Positions 32,152-44,838 of a DNA stretch of 64,000 nt are shown here, in pieces; within the stretch, counting starts at the first letter, position 1, and the number at the start of each line of letters is the position of its first letter. The notes under the pieces are model-generated. The model was not told the DNA's origin. It saw only the letters and a list, made by a program, of their open reading frames with translations, and did not search any database. The stretch comes from Heliocidaris erythrogramma. Lineage: Eukaryota > Echinodermata > Echinoidea > Camarodonta > Echinometridae. The position numbers were made by a program, and so were the translations under genes. The stretch covers positions 36,216,625-36,280,624 of the forward strand of contig CM046853.1 of NCBI GenBank assembly GCA_025617745.1. The letters are read 5' to 3'.

Positions 32152-33646
32152 GGGGCGTCGCTAGCGGCAAATGTGCTACCTCTGTTGGCAACAAAAGAAA
32201 GGGGGGGGGGGGAAGAGTGAGGGAAGAGGAAATATAGGGTAAAAAAAGAAAGGAAGGGAAAGGAAAATAAACACTAAAAAGAAGGAAAGGAAGGGAAGAG
32301 AAAGAAGGAAAAACTGGTCAAATTTTTTGCTCGCTCGCTCAAGTCGCTCGCCAAAACATTGAGATGTTAATCTTTGGGCAAATGGCGTCCCGTCCCTTCC
32401 CTTCCCTTCTGCAATAGGCTACAGCTGCCCCCCTGGGATTGTCAAAGTTCAGATAGTCACATTCGGGCAGCAAGGTGCTAGTATATATGGGTCTGTTCAC
32501 AAAGTTGGGCACCAAAACTTGACATTTTATCGTAAAAACATTGTAGTTTTAACACTATGACTTACACCATTAAGTTGTTTTATATGAATGTACTTGGTGC
32601 CTCCAGGAAGCTTTTGAAGAACACAAGACAAATTGTTTTGAGAGGCATTTTCAAAGTATTGACAAAAACATACTGGTGTCCCATGTTACATCCACAACCA
32701 CCTTTTTTTTAGATTGCCAACATTTCTACATGCATGATACCTTATAAAGCTAAATCCTATTAATGGGTACATTGTGTTATGGTGCTGACTTAATGAAGCA
32801 AAACTTTTAACAAAAGAATAAATATCTTCCCTGAGTTTATCATGAATGTTGTGGGTGTAACAGTTTCCAATCAACTGTCACAAGTTGTGGATGAATGGGA
32901 CACCAAAGAATATCTGCAACTTTCATCAATAACTCTTGAAGTCAGTATACTCTCATTGCAGTTGTTGTTGCATTGAATTAAATAGAGAGCCTAAAGTAAC
33001 CAGGCAAATATTTATCATCAAGAGCATTATGGATGTGCCGTTATGTCTCAAAATAAGACGGATGTAACACGGACACAATGTCCGGTTACATCCACATGCT
33101 GGTTTTTCATAATTATTTCCAAAATACATTGTGGAACAACATGTTTATGATTCTCAGATGCTTTTTATTTTCACCAGAGATAGAATGGCCAAGTAAGAAA
33201 ATTCTAACTGACTTTTTCATCAAATTACAGGGGATTAAAGAAATAATGCCTCAAAAGGTGCCCAACTTTGTGAACAGACCCATATCCACATATTGAAGAA
33301 GAAAGGTTCCAGGATAATTATATAACTTATGTAAGTAAACTTCAGTAATTTTCACCTAAAAAAAAGTTCAAACAAATTTTGTTTGACTCGCTTCACTCTC
33401 TGGCAAAATATTTAGAAATTGAAAAGCTGATATTTGGGCAAAAGGCGTCAGTCCCCTCCTTACGAAATGGGCCTGTCTGATCAAGATCTCTATGTCTGCA
33501 ATTTTCTTTTATTAATTTTTGTCGGAGGATAGGGATTAGGGTGCAGCAGTTTTGTCTGCAAAAATGGGTATTGCATCCTAAAAATTTGTTGGCAAATTTG
33601 GGTGTCACAACCCTCCCCCATTCAAAATGTTCTAGCAACGCCCCTG
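32152..33646. mobile_element. TIR element of about 1.5 kb (hAT-like ends)
   Basis: GGGGCGTCGCTAG at the left and CTAGCAACGCCCCTG at the right are inverted ends typical of small hAT-type elements. TTTGGGCAAATGGCGTC near 32375 and TTGGGCAAAAGGCGTC near 33435 repeat inside. Contains another TIR element at 32489-33281. Confidence 0.6.
32489..33281. mobile_element. TIR element nested in the previous one
   Basis: Exact inverted ends GGGTCTGTTCACAAAGTTGG and its complement, continuing into GCACC/GGTGC, with ATAT next to each end. About 793 bp with no coding capacity. Confidence 0.85.
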
Positions 33647-33810
33647 TTAGTCAAGCTCTTGCATGACAAAAACTCTAATGGAATAGACCCGAGTGGCAAT
33701 AAACCAGCTTAATTTTATTTTTATTATACTTCATTTCTTTATTTTTTACATGTAGACCCTACTACTCCAAATACAAAATTTCTTTGTTTCATTCCTGTTC
33801 TATAATTGCA

Positions 33811-34039
33811 TTGGCGGATCCAGGGGGGGGGCACAGCCGGCCCGTGCCCCCCCCTTTTGGAAGAGAAGTATGAATTTTTACCGTAGACGATCCGCCATTT
33901 TCGCGATTGTGCCCCCCCTTTTAGAGTGAAGACCTTTTTTTTTTTTTTGCTTGTCAGGGAATTATGGAGGGAAACTGGACCCCATAACCCCTTACTAAAC
34001 GATTTTTGAAGGTTTGGCAAAAAAAAAATTTTCATCCCT

Positions 34040-34083
<44 letters not shown>

Positions 34084-34192
34084 ACTGAGCGACTTTTCGA
34101 GAAGCTGGCGAGACCAAAAAAATACGGGTCTACCTTTTCACAAACTTTCATTTTTGTGCCCCCTCTTTTACTAAATCCTGGATCCGCCCCTG
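33811..34192. mobile_element. hAT-type MITE with 8-bp target duplication
   Basis: Ends GGCGGATCCAGG and CCTGGATCCGCCCCTG, flanked by a perfect direct repeat TAATTGCA at 33803-33810 and 34193-34200. An 8-bp duplication and these ends fit the hAT superfamily. Non-autonomous. Confidence 0.88.
34041..34083. repeat. Run of 43 cytosines
   Basis: Uninterrupted C homopolymer inside the hAT MITE. Length should be treated as uncertain. Confidence 0.9.
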
Positions 34193-34725
34193 TAATTGCA
34201 CATCTCTCAAGTAAACATGGAAGGTGACGAAAGAGGATATTTACCTGTAGGTGAGTGTAGATCTGTTTGCATGTTTCTAGCATGACTGTGTCTGCTCCAT
34301 CATCAATTTGATGAAATAAGAGATGTCATGCATCTGAAAGCAAAATAGAATGACTAGTAAAATGTATCCATAACAGACTATCAAACCGTTTTCTTAGGCG
34401 AGTATATGGATCTGAATGAAAGACTGAAAATAAGAGTTTGTAGATATCTACTGAATCATATACATGTACCTGTGAACAGCCCACACCTCCCTGCCCTATA
34501 TATCCACTTATCCAGGAAAGTATTAAAAAACATTTTAAAAATAAAATTCACTAGTATGAAGGGGTAGGTCCATATAACTGAAGTTTGCCATTGGATTTCT
34601 CCAAAAATAATATGCATGGAATAGCACTAACCAAGATAAAATATTTATTCATGCTTATGCCCAACATACATTGCGATTTCCCAAATATTGAATGCAAAAG
34701 TTTTAAAATTTACAGATCAGATCTA

Positions 34726-34850
34726 CCAGTAGTTGGAAACTATCTGTCCGGACACCCAACCTGTCAGGACACCCAACATAGGTATACAGTAGTTGGAAAC
34801 TACTGTATCTGTCCGGACACCCAACCTGTCAGGACCCCCAACATAGGTAC
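34726..34850. repeat. Tandem duplication of ~65 bp
   Basis: CAGTAGTTGGAAACTA, CTGTCCGGACACCCAACCTG and CCCAACATAGGTA occur twice in the same order. Confidence 0.9.
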
Positions 34851-35339
34851 ATGTATGACAAGGATAACTCATTCTCATTGATAAGAACTGTCACATATAA
34901 ATCCTATATAAGATTTTGAACTGCTAAGAAAACAATGCAATTACTCTATGGCATGATTGGTATGTAATATTCCACCAGCTTGGGAAAGCGGGAAGAAGAA
35001 GATTCAAAATTCCTGGAAAGAGCAGAGTGAATTCAAGTGTTTATTTTTTTGGGGAGCACTCAGTATATAAATGTACATGTAGTGTGTGGTGGGTATGTGG
35101 CGCCCAGAAGACCCCCATTTCTACACTAAAATTTTTGTTCCAAAGCATACAATTTTTTTCTTGAGAAAAAGAGAAAAAACATTCCAAAGCAACGTTTGTT
35201 TTTTTTTCATTTTGTCGTTCTAATCGTTCTGGCACGCCTCGGCCAGGCCCATTTTGCTTCAAAGACAACATAGAATAGACGTGCCATGACCCACAGCGTA
35301 TTAAGCGATTGCATGGGAGCTTGTGCGTGGGTACCAGGT

Positions 35340-36000
35340 AGCTGTACGAGCTCCTTAGCTTATCAATCTGGTACATGTACTTGCCTATGGAGCTGTACAT
35401 GGGATCCATAATTACCTTGTGTGTGTGTGTGTGTGTGTGAAATATCACCATTTCTCACCTAAGTTGACCCATGCAACCCACCCTCGGAATTTGCTATAGG
35501 GGTTACCTTCCAGGATCAACTAAGATTGTAAAAATTGAATGACTAAAAAAGAGAAAAGACAAAAATCGACAGATATTTTTACCTTGCATTTGCAACCTAT
35601 ATATATATATGGGACTACACAAACCTTACCTTACATGGGTAGTCCCATATAACTTACAAGTCTTACATCATGTGCAAGTAAAAAAAAACCCCTGATCACA
35701 CCTGCCAGTTTTGTGTGGTTTTTTTTTGTCAATCAATTTTTACAATCTTAGTTGATCCTGGAGTGGAAGGTAACCCCTTTCGCAAACTCTGACTCTGAGG
35801 CCTGGGCGAGGATGGTTTGCATGACTCACAGTATGTGAGAAATGGCGATATTTATTTTAGATCTTTTTTTTTTTTTGGGGGGGGGGGCGGGCTGATATCT
35901 CATTATCTATGAGTCCTACCTATATGAGCTCCTTGGCTTATCAATCTGGTACTAGTACTGGCCTACAGAGCCGTTCATGGGATCCAACTGTGAGTGGAGT
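35340..36000. repeat. Inverted-repeat element next to a direct repeat
   Basis: About 35442-35856 is an inverted pair: AAATATCACCATTTCTCA with TACCTTCCAGGATCAACTAA at the left and their complements at the right. AGCTCCTTAGCTTATCAATC at 35350 recurs directly at 35925 with GGGATCC downstream of both. Probably two overlapping repeat families. Confidence 0.65.
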
Positions 36001-36211
36001 CAGAGGCACATATCAACAAAAACAAGATCTAACATTTTAACAAGTAACATGTCTAAATGAATTATAATCATTTCTCACATACTTGCGAGCCATGCAAACC
36101 AGACATTTTATTCACAAGCCACAAAATGTTGTTTTTCACATGAAAACTCCCGAACTGCGTGTAAATGAATAAGTGCGCAGACATGGGATTGGGAACCATG
36201 CAAGATTGTAT

Positions 36212-37045
36212 ATTCAATCCCTGTCCCTGATAGTAGAAAGAGGAAAAAATGATGTGATGTTTATGTCGTCGTTTACATCTTTTTTACTTCCTGTAATTAC
36301 GTCAATAAGACGACAACTTGCACCAACGCAAGACGTCATGAGGACGTCTTATTTTGACGTCATCTTTACGTCTTGTACACTGTAAAAACTAAAGCGTTAC
36401 TTTTAGGGGCATGTATAATAGTGACTGCACCTGAAATGCTGTTTGTAGCACTAGTTGTAGTGTGCTAATTTACCAGCAAAAAACCAGGTTCCGCTGATTG
36501 AGAGGCACTGACGTTACCGATGGACTGACGGATGCTTCTTGCAATCCAGTTTAGTCATGGGAGTCAAATAGATAACATGAACTATGTGGTGTCGTAAATT
36601 CACTATGTAACAATATGATCTGCTCTACATCGTACGATGTGAGTTAGTCCAGCGGTAATGCCAGCAATTCTCGATCAGCGGACACTGGTTCGAGGCTCGC
36701 CAAAATAATTTTTTTTAATGAATGTTTAGTCGGTCCAGCTCGCGTGAAAGTGCTGAAATAGCACGCTGTGTGCATTCAATAGCACTCTGACTCTGAGTGC
36801 AGTCCCTATGCATGCCCTCAAAAAGTGCTATATAGCCTAGGCTATAGGCCTACTACTACTACAGCACTTCAGTTTTTACAGTGTACAGATGACGTCAAAA
36901 TAAGACGTCCTCTTGACGTCTTGCGTTGATGCAAGTTGTAGTCTTATTGACGTAATTACAGGACGTAAAAAAGACGAAAACCACGACGTAAATATCACGT
37001 CATTTTTAACACTTTCTGCTATCATCAGTATCAGGGATGTTGAAT
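36212..37045. mobile_element. Long inverted-repeat element rich in GACGTC
   Basis: Arms of about 180 bp (36212-36395 and 36868-37045) are inverted copies with many GACGTC motifs, including TTTTGACGTCATC. The roughly 470-bp centre holds a tRNA-like segment near 36640-36705. No coding capacity. Confidence 0.8.
36640..36705 (+). other. tRNA-like segment
   Basis: A-box-like TTAGTCCAGCGG, B-box-like GGTTCGAGGCT and a downstream T run fit an RNA polymerase III internal promoter. No clean cloverleaf found, so a SINE head or tRNA relic is more likely than a gene. Confidence 0.4.
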
Positions 37046-39168
37046 TACTTGAAATGACAAGGCCACAGTTTCTTGTGAAAATGGCATTGTTCTTGCTCTA
37101 ATTTTGATGCAATTTTTTCTCAAACTTACTCTTTAGAATATCAGGAATAAAATAAAATAAATCTTTAGAGGAATATTAAAGAAATTCTTGTTCATTTTTT
37201 CCGTCAAACCTTAGTTAGGTGCGCAGACCTAGTACTACTAGCAGCCTAGGGCTCCCCATACAGCTGCGGAGGCCAGTACCACTCCCACCATGGTCCATGC
37301 CCACTATATTACCAGATTGATCAGCCAAGCCCAAGGAGCTCGGCGTACAGTAAAGTACGCAGTACATGTATGATGTAGGTCACCCTATACCCGGGATTAT
37401 ACCTACCACTCCAGTCGATAGAGTCAATAAAATCTTACAAATCTTACAAATCTTACAAATATTACACTTACCGGTACAGTGAGTTGTGTGGATATCACAC
37501 TGTGCCCCTGTCCCGGCGCTGGCAGTAAGGAGAAAAAAATTTCAAGTCTCACTCTCAAGATGATAAAACAAACGTCGAGAACTAGCTTTCACTATGTGTG
37601 CGGTGCACTGAGCTGAGTTAGCTACATATGGCTCGCCGACTATACGGAGTACGAACGTATACCGTTGCACTGTACAAGTAACTATCCCGACAGCTCAGCT
37701 GGCTGGTATATCACTGGCGCCTAGCGCCTGTAAGTGGATGTTGGGTATAAACGGGCTTACCATAGATACTATCTCTATACATGTACGAAACACACATAGC
37801 GTATTGCCAATGTCTCACAACGAACGCATGAGGACGCTAGACCAAATACTGTTTGAAACGTAGATCTGCCGTTATTTCAGCCAGAATTTTGTTTTCAAAA
37901 CCACATTTATTTTCTTTTTTAAAAATAGTAAATGAGCTCCAATTTCTATCTTACTTTCACATGTTGCTAAGTATAGTTCTAACAGTAGGATTATATATCA
38001 TTGGACCACTTTCACGCTGAATTTGTCAAATTTTGCAAAGCTACTCAATGCCTTTAACATGATCTTTATATTAGCAGAAGTGATGTAATTCAAAAGGCCA
38101 TGCTTAAAGTCCTACATGTATATGTGTGGCCTCAAAGACACTTCTCTGTTATAATGAGTATGCATGGCTACGCATGGCTACGCATGGCTAAGCATGGCTA
38201 AGCATGGAAACCAAGTATCACATTCAAACATTTTCCAGATCAGCATCCCTGACTCATAAAACCCGCTCATGATGATTACATTTAAAACGCATACAATTAC
38301 TCTCTGTACAGTCCTAAATTAAAATTAGACCCACATACATGTACAAGTAGAAATGGTACTATCATTATTAACAGCTTCAAACTACTATTGTATTTGATAA
38401 GGTTTTCATTAAAGTAACCTAAAACAGCAGCACTTCAGTTATCTGTTTTGCTCCTAGAGATAGGCAGTGAGGTAAAATAACAAACAGGCAAGTCCAAGCT
38501 ATTTTGTTCAATAGATTACTGACCACATGTTAGTTAGCCCATAGGCTACGGGAACTGGGTGGCTCCTGTATCAAGCCTATGAGAGTTAAAGAATTCAGTA
38601 GTCAACAGGTTAATATGATGATTGTATCAAGCTGATACCCCTCCTAGAGCTTTGATCCGACAAAATATCAGGTAAAATGATACTTTTATGTCAATGATTC
38701 ATGTTTACAATTCCAGAATACATTCCATAATACTTGGTTACGTATGGGGAAAATACCTTGGACTTGCCCAAACCTTTTCATAACACATGAACAGACACAC
38801 ACTTAATCCATAACAGACATTCACAGGCTCACATTCAAACAAATTAGTCAACATAATTCTCTTGAAAAAATAGATAAGCCTCTCACATATCAGTGATGCC
38901 AACTGATTCCAGATTAAAGGGCTGAATCAATCAAAGCATAGATGTTTTGAAATACAGTTGCTTTACCCCTTCTGTGCCATGGGCAGCAAACCCTGCCTAA
39001 CTTCTGCCCAAGAGCTTGAGTTTACTGTTGAACAACGTGTCAAGATGAAAAATGGGTATTTATATCTTTTTAGTCTCTATCGATGAACAGGTACCCTCAC
39101 TGTGCAGTATACTCCAATGGGATATATTTATACCCAATTTAACAATAAAACATGTTTTACATCCCAAA
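37046..39168. other. No gene recognised; short tandem repeats
   Basis: Contains four CTTACAAAT-type 10-bp units near 37433-37465, five GCATGGCTA(C/A) 10-bp units at about 38159-38208, and at 38625-38780 a dispersed repeat shared with 4941-5100. The sequence near 37500-37760 is CpG-richer. Confidence 0.5.
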
Positions 39169-39174
39169 TTTATT
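39169..39174 (-). terminator. Candidate polyadenylation signal for the carrier gene
   Basis: AATAAA on the minus strand about 185 nt past the SLC25A44-like stop codon. Confidence 0.4.
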
Positions 39175-39357
39175 GCATTTGGAAGTTCATTCTTGACAAT
39201 TGTTCAAAAAGTTGATGGCACAGAAGGGGTTAATATACATGGACATCACCAGAAGAGTGGCATCCTCCGAATCACAAAAATTCTTAAAATATCCCCAAAA
39301 ATAGTTGATTCTATCTATTAGATTCTATGATAATCTAACTACTATTGAAATTATATG

Positions 39358-39549
39358 TCACCATTGGATACTGTCCATGAGTTCTTTCCGTAAGCTAAAT
39401 CTCTTGATGGTCTCATACCCTAGTACAATGATAATACTGGTTGGAATTGTCGAGAGAAGTCTTGCCGTCAGACCTTTTGTTAGTCCTCCCATGCCTTCAT
39501 CTGCAAGCAGGTTGCGAAATGTCTTTGTGATGGATTTTTGACCAGTAAC
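39358..39549 (-). CDS. Coding exon 3 of the SLC25A44-like gene
   Basis: Acceptor CACTTGCAG, phase 0, stop TGA. 63 residues with GLTKGLTARLLSTIPTSIII, the last two membrane helices and the C-terminus. Confidence 0.92.
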   Translation of the reverse strand, partial: VTGQKSITKTFRNLLADEGMGGLTKGLTARLLSTIPTSIIIVLGYETIKRFSLRKELMDSIQW

Positions 39550-42500
39550 CTGCAAGTGAGGAAAGGAATATTATTAATGTTTCAATATTATCATTTCTTC
39601 AAAACTGTTCTAGAAAGTAAAATCAATTTTTTTTTTAAATCTTGTGTATGTTTATCAACATACTAAAATCATTCAACAATACAATGACCACTTTAAGGGT
39701 CACAAATCATGATGATTCTTTAAATAACTGTCTCCTATCATTCTTTATAATTCTTGCCCTTAACACAGAAAAATCCATTTTTGCAATCTGGAATCCTGGA
39801 TGCAACACTGAATTCAATATGTACATGTAGATAAATAAAAAAAAATGTGTTGTGATAGGTGAAGAAGAGACACCCATACAATAGGTACGTTCACATGTAG
39901 AGCGATAGCATCGATGCTATCGAGGTGTCAATGCTATTTTGGTGAAGACCAGATAGTGTCGAGACCAAATGCTGTCTGAACGCAGATAGTCACGAGATAG
40001 AAGCGAGTTTCCAAACTATTCTTGCAGCGAGTTTAGCAGGAGTAAATCTCAGGATCCAGCGACATAGCATCGACGCTTTGCGGCAGACCACCCACCGCGC
40101 TTGTGACTATTTGTAATGTGAGCGCAATCGCTGCTATCTTCACTCGCTGCTATTGTAATTCTGTCTGTTTCATGTGGTGCTATAATATAATGCAATGTAT
40201 GTATTCATGTGATGTACCCTCTTCCCTACTTTTTTCTATTATCATTCTGTCTGTTTCATCTGGTATTGTAATGTAATGTGATGTATATAGGGGTAAGTAG
40301 GCTAATGTGTATACTGTGTGGTAAGGAAGGGGGTTGTTTTGTTGTTTTTTTTTTTTTTTGGGGGGGGGGGTTCCTTCTTGTTATGTTTTTCTTTTTTATA
40401 TATTATGACCAGGCACCACAAAACCACCCAAAAGTCGCACTGTGTGATTTTCAGTTAGAGGTCAATCAATGTGTTTTGGTTTGCATGCATGGTCAAATTT
40501 TAGTTTTGGGTATTTCCTGAAAGAGTATACTTTTTTCTAAGTAATCTAAAATGTGGAGGCACCAAACAATCTAGAAGTGGTATTTTTGACAGCTTTTTAT
40601 CAGACTTATGTGTGTCTTCTCTGGATTTTGTTGTATTACTTTTCGTTTTCACGACCCTGAATACTTGTCTCATTTTAATCTCCCATAAATCTCCCGGAGT
40701 AAGTTTTTGCATTCATACTTGTGCACTATGTAAACAGGATATGTCTATGTAGTATGCCAAGTTTTAGGACAATCTGATAATCCCTTCATAGAAATTTTCA
40801 GTGAGTTCTAATCCTCCATTTGTCACCTTAGCACAACACTTTGCAAGTCAGAGTGCTTCAATAGACTGCAAACTGTAAACCCTTATTAAGAAGTAACATT
40901 ATGAGGGACTGTGCATTCTTCTCTTTGTACATTGAGTTATGAACATCCAGTGAGTTATATATCATTTTAAAGCTGAGAATCTGCTCTTTCAGAAGCAGAC
41001 CTTAACTAAAGTATGATGTGGTCTTTAGATATTGATTTATATGTGCTTACCAGAGAATATAGTGTGCATGCATGTGTTTTATTTTGGCATAAGATTGGAG
41101 TTCAGTCAATTTTGACATGTACAAGGTTTATTTAAAATTAAGTATTATAACACATGTATTTGCTAGTTGATTGTATTATCGATATTACAAATGATTTTTT
41201 ATTGTGTTATTATGTTGATTTATGAAGACAAATAAAATATTATTCAAAACAAAAGCTTCGCATCATATGACCCCTGTACACAAACTTCCGCGCGTTTGAC
41301 CATGCATACCAATTATACTCGGGTCACTCTGTGTGGCGCAGTAATTATTGTTTTGACAGCGGGTGAGCGATGAATAGTCACGAGTGGGTGATAGAAGCAA
41401 GTCGATCACGGCCTGTCTGAACGTACTGGAAATATTTTTGAAACTTACATAGCATCGATGCTATGTACTACGTGTGAACATAACTATTGAATGTAAATTT
41501 ACAGATTCTAGGGCAACTACCCTCCCCCCCCCACCCCCAACAATACAAGTACCATCCAGGCAGTTGCCTGAAGGTTATTGGGTTCACTTTTAAGGCAGTA
41601 GTAGAATGGGGGGAGAGATTTTGTTGTCCTGGGGGGTAGTGGTCCAGGGGTGAATGTCATGGGAGAAGTTATTTTGGGAGTATTCTATAGAAAATGGACA
41701 AACGCTACATTTCCTCTAGTTCAAACATTGATGGCATATATCTAAAGAGCTACTGACCTGTAATCTTGTCCGAACAGTATCCATAGGATTAGTAATGAAT
41801 GCAGCACTACATCCAGCACAGGACCCTGAGAATGCTTGAATGGCTAAGGCAGGCACTTGCATTTGAAGACTGGTATTCAGGACAGAGGCAATCAGTTCTG
41901 AGGAGATGATGGACACAACAAACATGTGCTATGAAATAGAAGCATCTTGCAACGTCCATTATTCAAAATTAACTTCATAATGTGCATATGTAGAGGTGTC
42001 GTAGTAGAGTGGTTTAAACACTGGACTGGAGATGGGAAGGTAGTGGGTTCGAACCCCAGCGCGGCACTACTGTTCTTTGGCAAGACATTAATCTACATTT
42101 GCCACTCTCCACCCAGGTGTTAAATGGGTACTGGCAGGAATTAATTCCTTGAATGCTGTGAGCACCGAAATCGGTAGCCTAGCTAGAGCCGGGGTAATAT
42201 CGGAGCGCCTTGAGCACCATTCATGGTGGATATGAGCGCTATATAAATATCCAATATTATTATTATTATATACCTTTTGAACTTACTTTCGATATTTGCA
42301 AACAACTTTTGATGGACTGGAAAGAGAACACTGAATTTCAATTTAATTTCAGTAAAATACAAATATAAATTTTATTGGATTTTCTAAATTGTACTGAAGA
42401 AAGTCCGCCCACCCCCTCCTCCAGTGAAATACAAATATTTTTTTTTTCTGGATTCAACCCTACAGTTCCATTCCTCAAGTAATACTGTAGGCGATCTAAT

Positions 42501-43144
42501 CTAGAATGCAATTAATAACTCTTACCTGTGTAGTTGTGGTAGAATGTCCACCAGAGAGCACTATTAGGAACAAATGTCAAGAGAGATGCCACATATCCTC
42601 TGTAGAATCCAAAGAAGCCATGATGGTGGTAGGTTTCTTGGGCAAGCCGGAGAACATCATTAAACCTTACAGGTTTAGAGACAGTTTTTGCATCAACGGC
42701 CAGTCCCAGCATCATCGTCTTCTGAGATAACACATCTACAGGCACCCGTATCGTCTGTGAGACCAGAGACGCGAAGCCACCTGCAATGAAAGTCCGAGGA
42801 GTGTTGTCCATGTCCTCACAAGCCTTTCGCATCATTTCGTAGCTAAGAATATACATCTGCTCTGAACCTATAGATATCAGATTCACAGCAAATCCTTTGT
42901 ACAATCCTCTCACCCCTTCGTACCTGATGATTTTCTTCAGAGCGTCCCAAGTTCCTTTGTAGAGGCTGTTTTGATGTTGCATTTGCAGTCTTGTCTTGAT
43001 GAGATGGGAAGGGTAGACTGAGGTCCGAACTGCAAACGACAGCATGGCTCCAAACCCAAAGAACTTGCGCTTGTCCATGTCATCCCACTCGATGATTCGA
43101 ATGACTCTCTTCTTGGAAGCCATACCTGAGTTATCCATTTCCAA
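39358..43144 (-). CDS. Mitochondrial carrier, SLC25A44-like (three coding exons, complete)
   Basis: Inner-membrane carrier; the mammalian relative SLC25A44 imports branched-chain amino acids into mitochondria. Exons 42526-43144, 41758-41897 and 39358-39549 join in phase to 316 residues, close to the human length. All three carrier repeats are present: VYPSHLIKTRLQ, VPVDVLSQ and NPMDTVRTRLQ. The opening VIRIIEWDDMDKRKFFGFG and YRGYVASLLTFVPNSA, and the ending SLRKELMDSIQW, are characteristic of SLC25A44 rather than of other carriers. The first repeat lacks the usual acidic residue of P-x-[DE], as in the family. A TTTACCTGCTAG acceptor lies just before the ATG, so a 5' UTR exon is expected upstream. 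Confidence 0.92.
39879..41489. mobile_element. TIR element of about 1.6 kb in the carrier intron
   Basis: Imperfect inverted ends: CAATAGGTACGTTCACATGTA with GATAGCATCGATGCTATCG at the left, and ATAGCATCGATGCTAT, TACGTGTGAACATAACTATTG at the right. TGTCTGAACG motifs recur near both ends. No convincing protein inside. Confidence 0.7.
41758..41897 (-). CDS. Coding exon 2 of the SLC25A44-like gene
   Basis: Acceptor ATCTCCTCAG, donor CAG/GTCAGT, phase 1 to 0. Encodes ELIASVLNTSLQMQVPALA and the third carrier signature NPMDTVRTRLQ. Confidence 0.92.
41992..42275 (+). mobile_element. tRNA-derived SINE, full copy, plus strand
   Basis: Starts GTAGAGGTGTCGTAGTAGAG; B box GGTTCGAACCC; body with TTTGCCACTCTCCACCCAGG and AATTCCTTGAATGCTGTGAG; tail with GCGCTATATAAAT and (ATT)n. 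Lies in the intron between carrier exons 1 and 2, antisense to the gene. Confidence 0.85.
42526..43144 (-). CDS. Coding exon 1 of the SLC25A44-like gene
   Basis: ATG at 43144, donor ACAG/GTAAGA, phase 1 out, 206 codons. Carries the first two carrier repeats. An alternative start two codons on (MDNSGMASKK) cannot be excluded. Confidence 0.93.
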
Positions 43145-43434
43145 AGGCTAGCAGGTAAATGGGACACAATATATCAGAATGGCCTCGAACTGATTCTCCA
43201 AGATATCAAGTGTCAAGTCATATGTAGCTCCATTCGTTCTGTATGGAATGAAAAGCAATGAATTTGTAATGCAGGTAAAATTCCTTTCAGAAAATTCAAC
43301 TTCCGGGGTTTTCTGGAGATTTTTTAACACAATTATCATATGCACAATTTCAATCAATATTTTTTTAAAGGGGTCTTTCAAGGTGCAATCAGCCCTCCTT
43401 TGGCCCAACCCCATCATCTTCATATCTTATGCAA

Positions 43435-43933
43435 AGAAGAAAAAAAATGAGATTGAAAAATAAAGTGAAGAAATACAAATACAAATTAGAAAAACACAAA
43501 TAAATACAAGAGGATAAGTAGAAGAGAAAAGGAAATAAGGAGAAAAACAAAGGAAATACATATGGAATAATGAAAAGAGAAGATAAAAGAAGGGGTAAAA
43601 TATGGAAAAGCATGAGGAAAGTTAGGAAAGTCATAAAAGGAGAGAAAGGAAAACAAAGAAATACAGAAGGATTATGGAAAGAGAAAAGCAAAAAATAAAC
43701 ATGCAATGATGAAAACAAAAGATCAAAGAAAATCAAATATATAAGTACATGTATGTAGATGTACATAAAAAATTTAGAGAAGAAAAATAGAACATAAAAA
43801 ATTTAGAGAAGAAAAATAGAACATAAAACAAAGAAATACATGGCTTAGAAAAAGGGAAAAGAAATGAATACATGAGGAGGGGAAATAAAGGATGAAATGA
43901 GGGGTAAAACATAGAAATACATCAGGTACTTAA
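43435..43933. repeat. Purine-rich degenerate repeat with a 30-bp tandem copy
   Basis: Many variants of AGAAATACATGAGGA-like units. An exact duplication of ATAAAAAATTTAGAGAAG plus AAAAATAGAAC lies at about 43765-43825. Similar sequence resumes at 44845-45230, so the TTAA element at 43934 interrupts it. Confidence 0.6.
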
Positions 43934-44838
43934 AGGAGAATTAACCCCTGAGTACAAATTTACTTATATTGAAAGGTGTAATATATTCCTACTTATTGGC
44001 CTAAATCATTTTCTAATAAGATATCAGAAAAGGGTATAAATAAAGATATTCCAACACCCGGTATCGTCTCCTACTCATTTACATGGGGGCTGCCATTTTC
44101 TTGCTGATTTGGATTTGTACATGAACCATTGAGAAATGTTCCGGTCAGGAAGATATTTTGAATCCAAGACCTAAATTGATTTTCTTCATTACCTAAAATC
44201 CCATATGTGACGAAAAATATAAAGTGGGTGTTTACATGATTTATAAAAATCAAATCTTTATAATGATACTTTTAAATTGTCTGGTTTTGCTTAACAAAAA
44301 TCTATTTTCTTGGGTTTGCCAAACAGAGCAGAACATAATATATGCAGCATGCATTCTGACTTTTCAAGTCCCATTATCCGAAAGCAGGTGAATGCATAGT
44401 TTGCCGCTATAGATGCTCAGGGAAGAAGCATCCATAAAATTTGAATTAATTTGCTCCGTCCATTGCGTCACAGTATCTAGAAAATAGATTTATATTAAGC
44501 GAATATCGATTTTCAACAGAAATATATAAGGAAATCTTCAGTTTAAAAATAAATTGACATATCTATTCTATATTTTAAATCTCAAATGGGTTTTTAATTT
44601 TGAAAAAGGCAATTGGGCATTTGGATTAAGAAAATCTTCTTGTACACATAAAAAAAATGGCAGCCCCCATGTATTGCTAGCAGACGATACATATTGCTAG
44701 CAGATGATAAATTTTGCTCAGAAAATCTTGATTCGTATCGATCTCGTATATTTTGACGCGAAGCCATATAGTCTAACAAGTAGGAATAAATAACACCTTT
44801 GAACACTATCGTCTTTATTGTTTGAGGTTAATTCTCCT
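43934..44838. mobile_element. TTAA-flanked TIR element, copy A
   Basis: Ends AGGAGAATTAACC and GGTTAATTCTCCT, each bordered by TTAA, as for piggyBac-type target duplication. 905 bp, no transposase. Nearly identical to copy B (48939-49839) in inverted orientation. Confidence 0.88.

Noticed and set aside
43389..43766. Phenylalanine/leucine-rich minus-strand open frame resembling a membrane protein
   Set aside because: Caused by purine-rich repeats on the plus strand; low complexity.
44071..44253. 60-residue open frame conserved between the two TTAA elements
   Set aside because: Conservation is explained by the elements being near-identical as DNA; no transposase motif.
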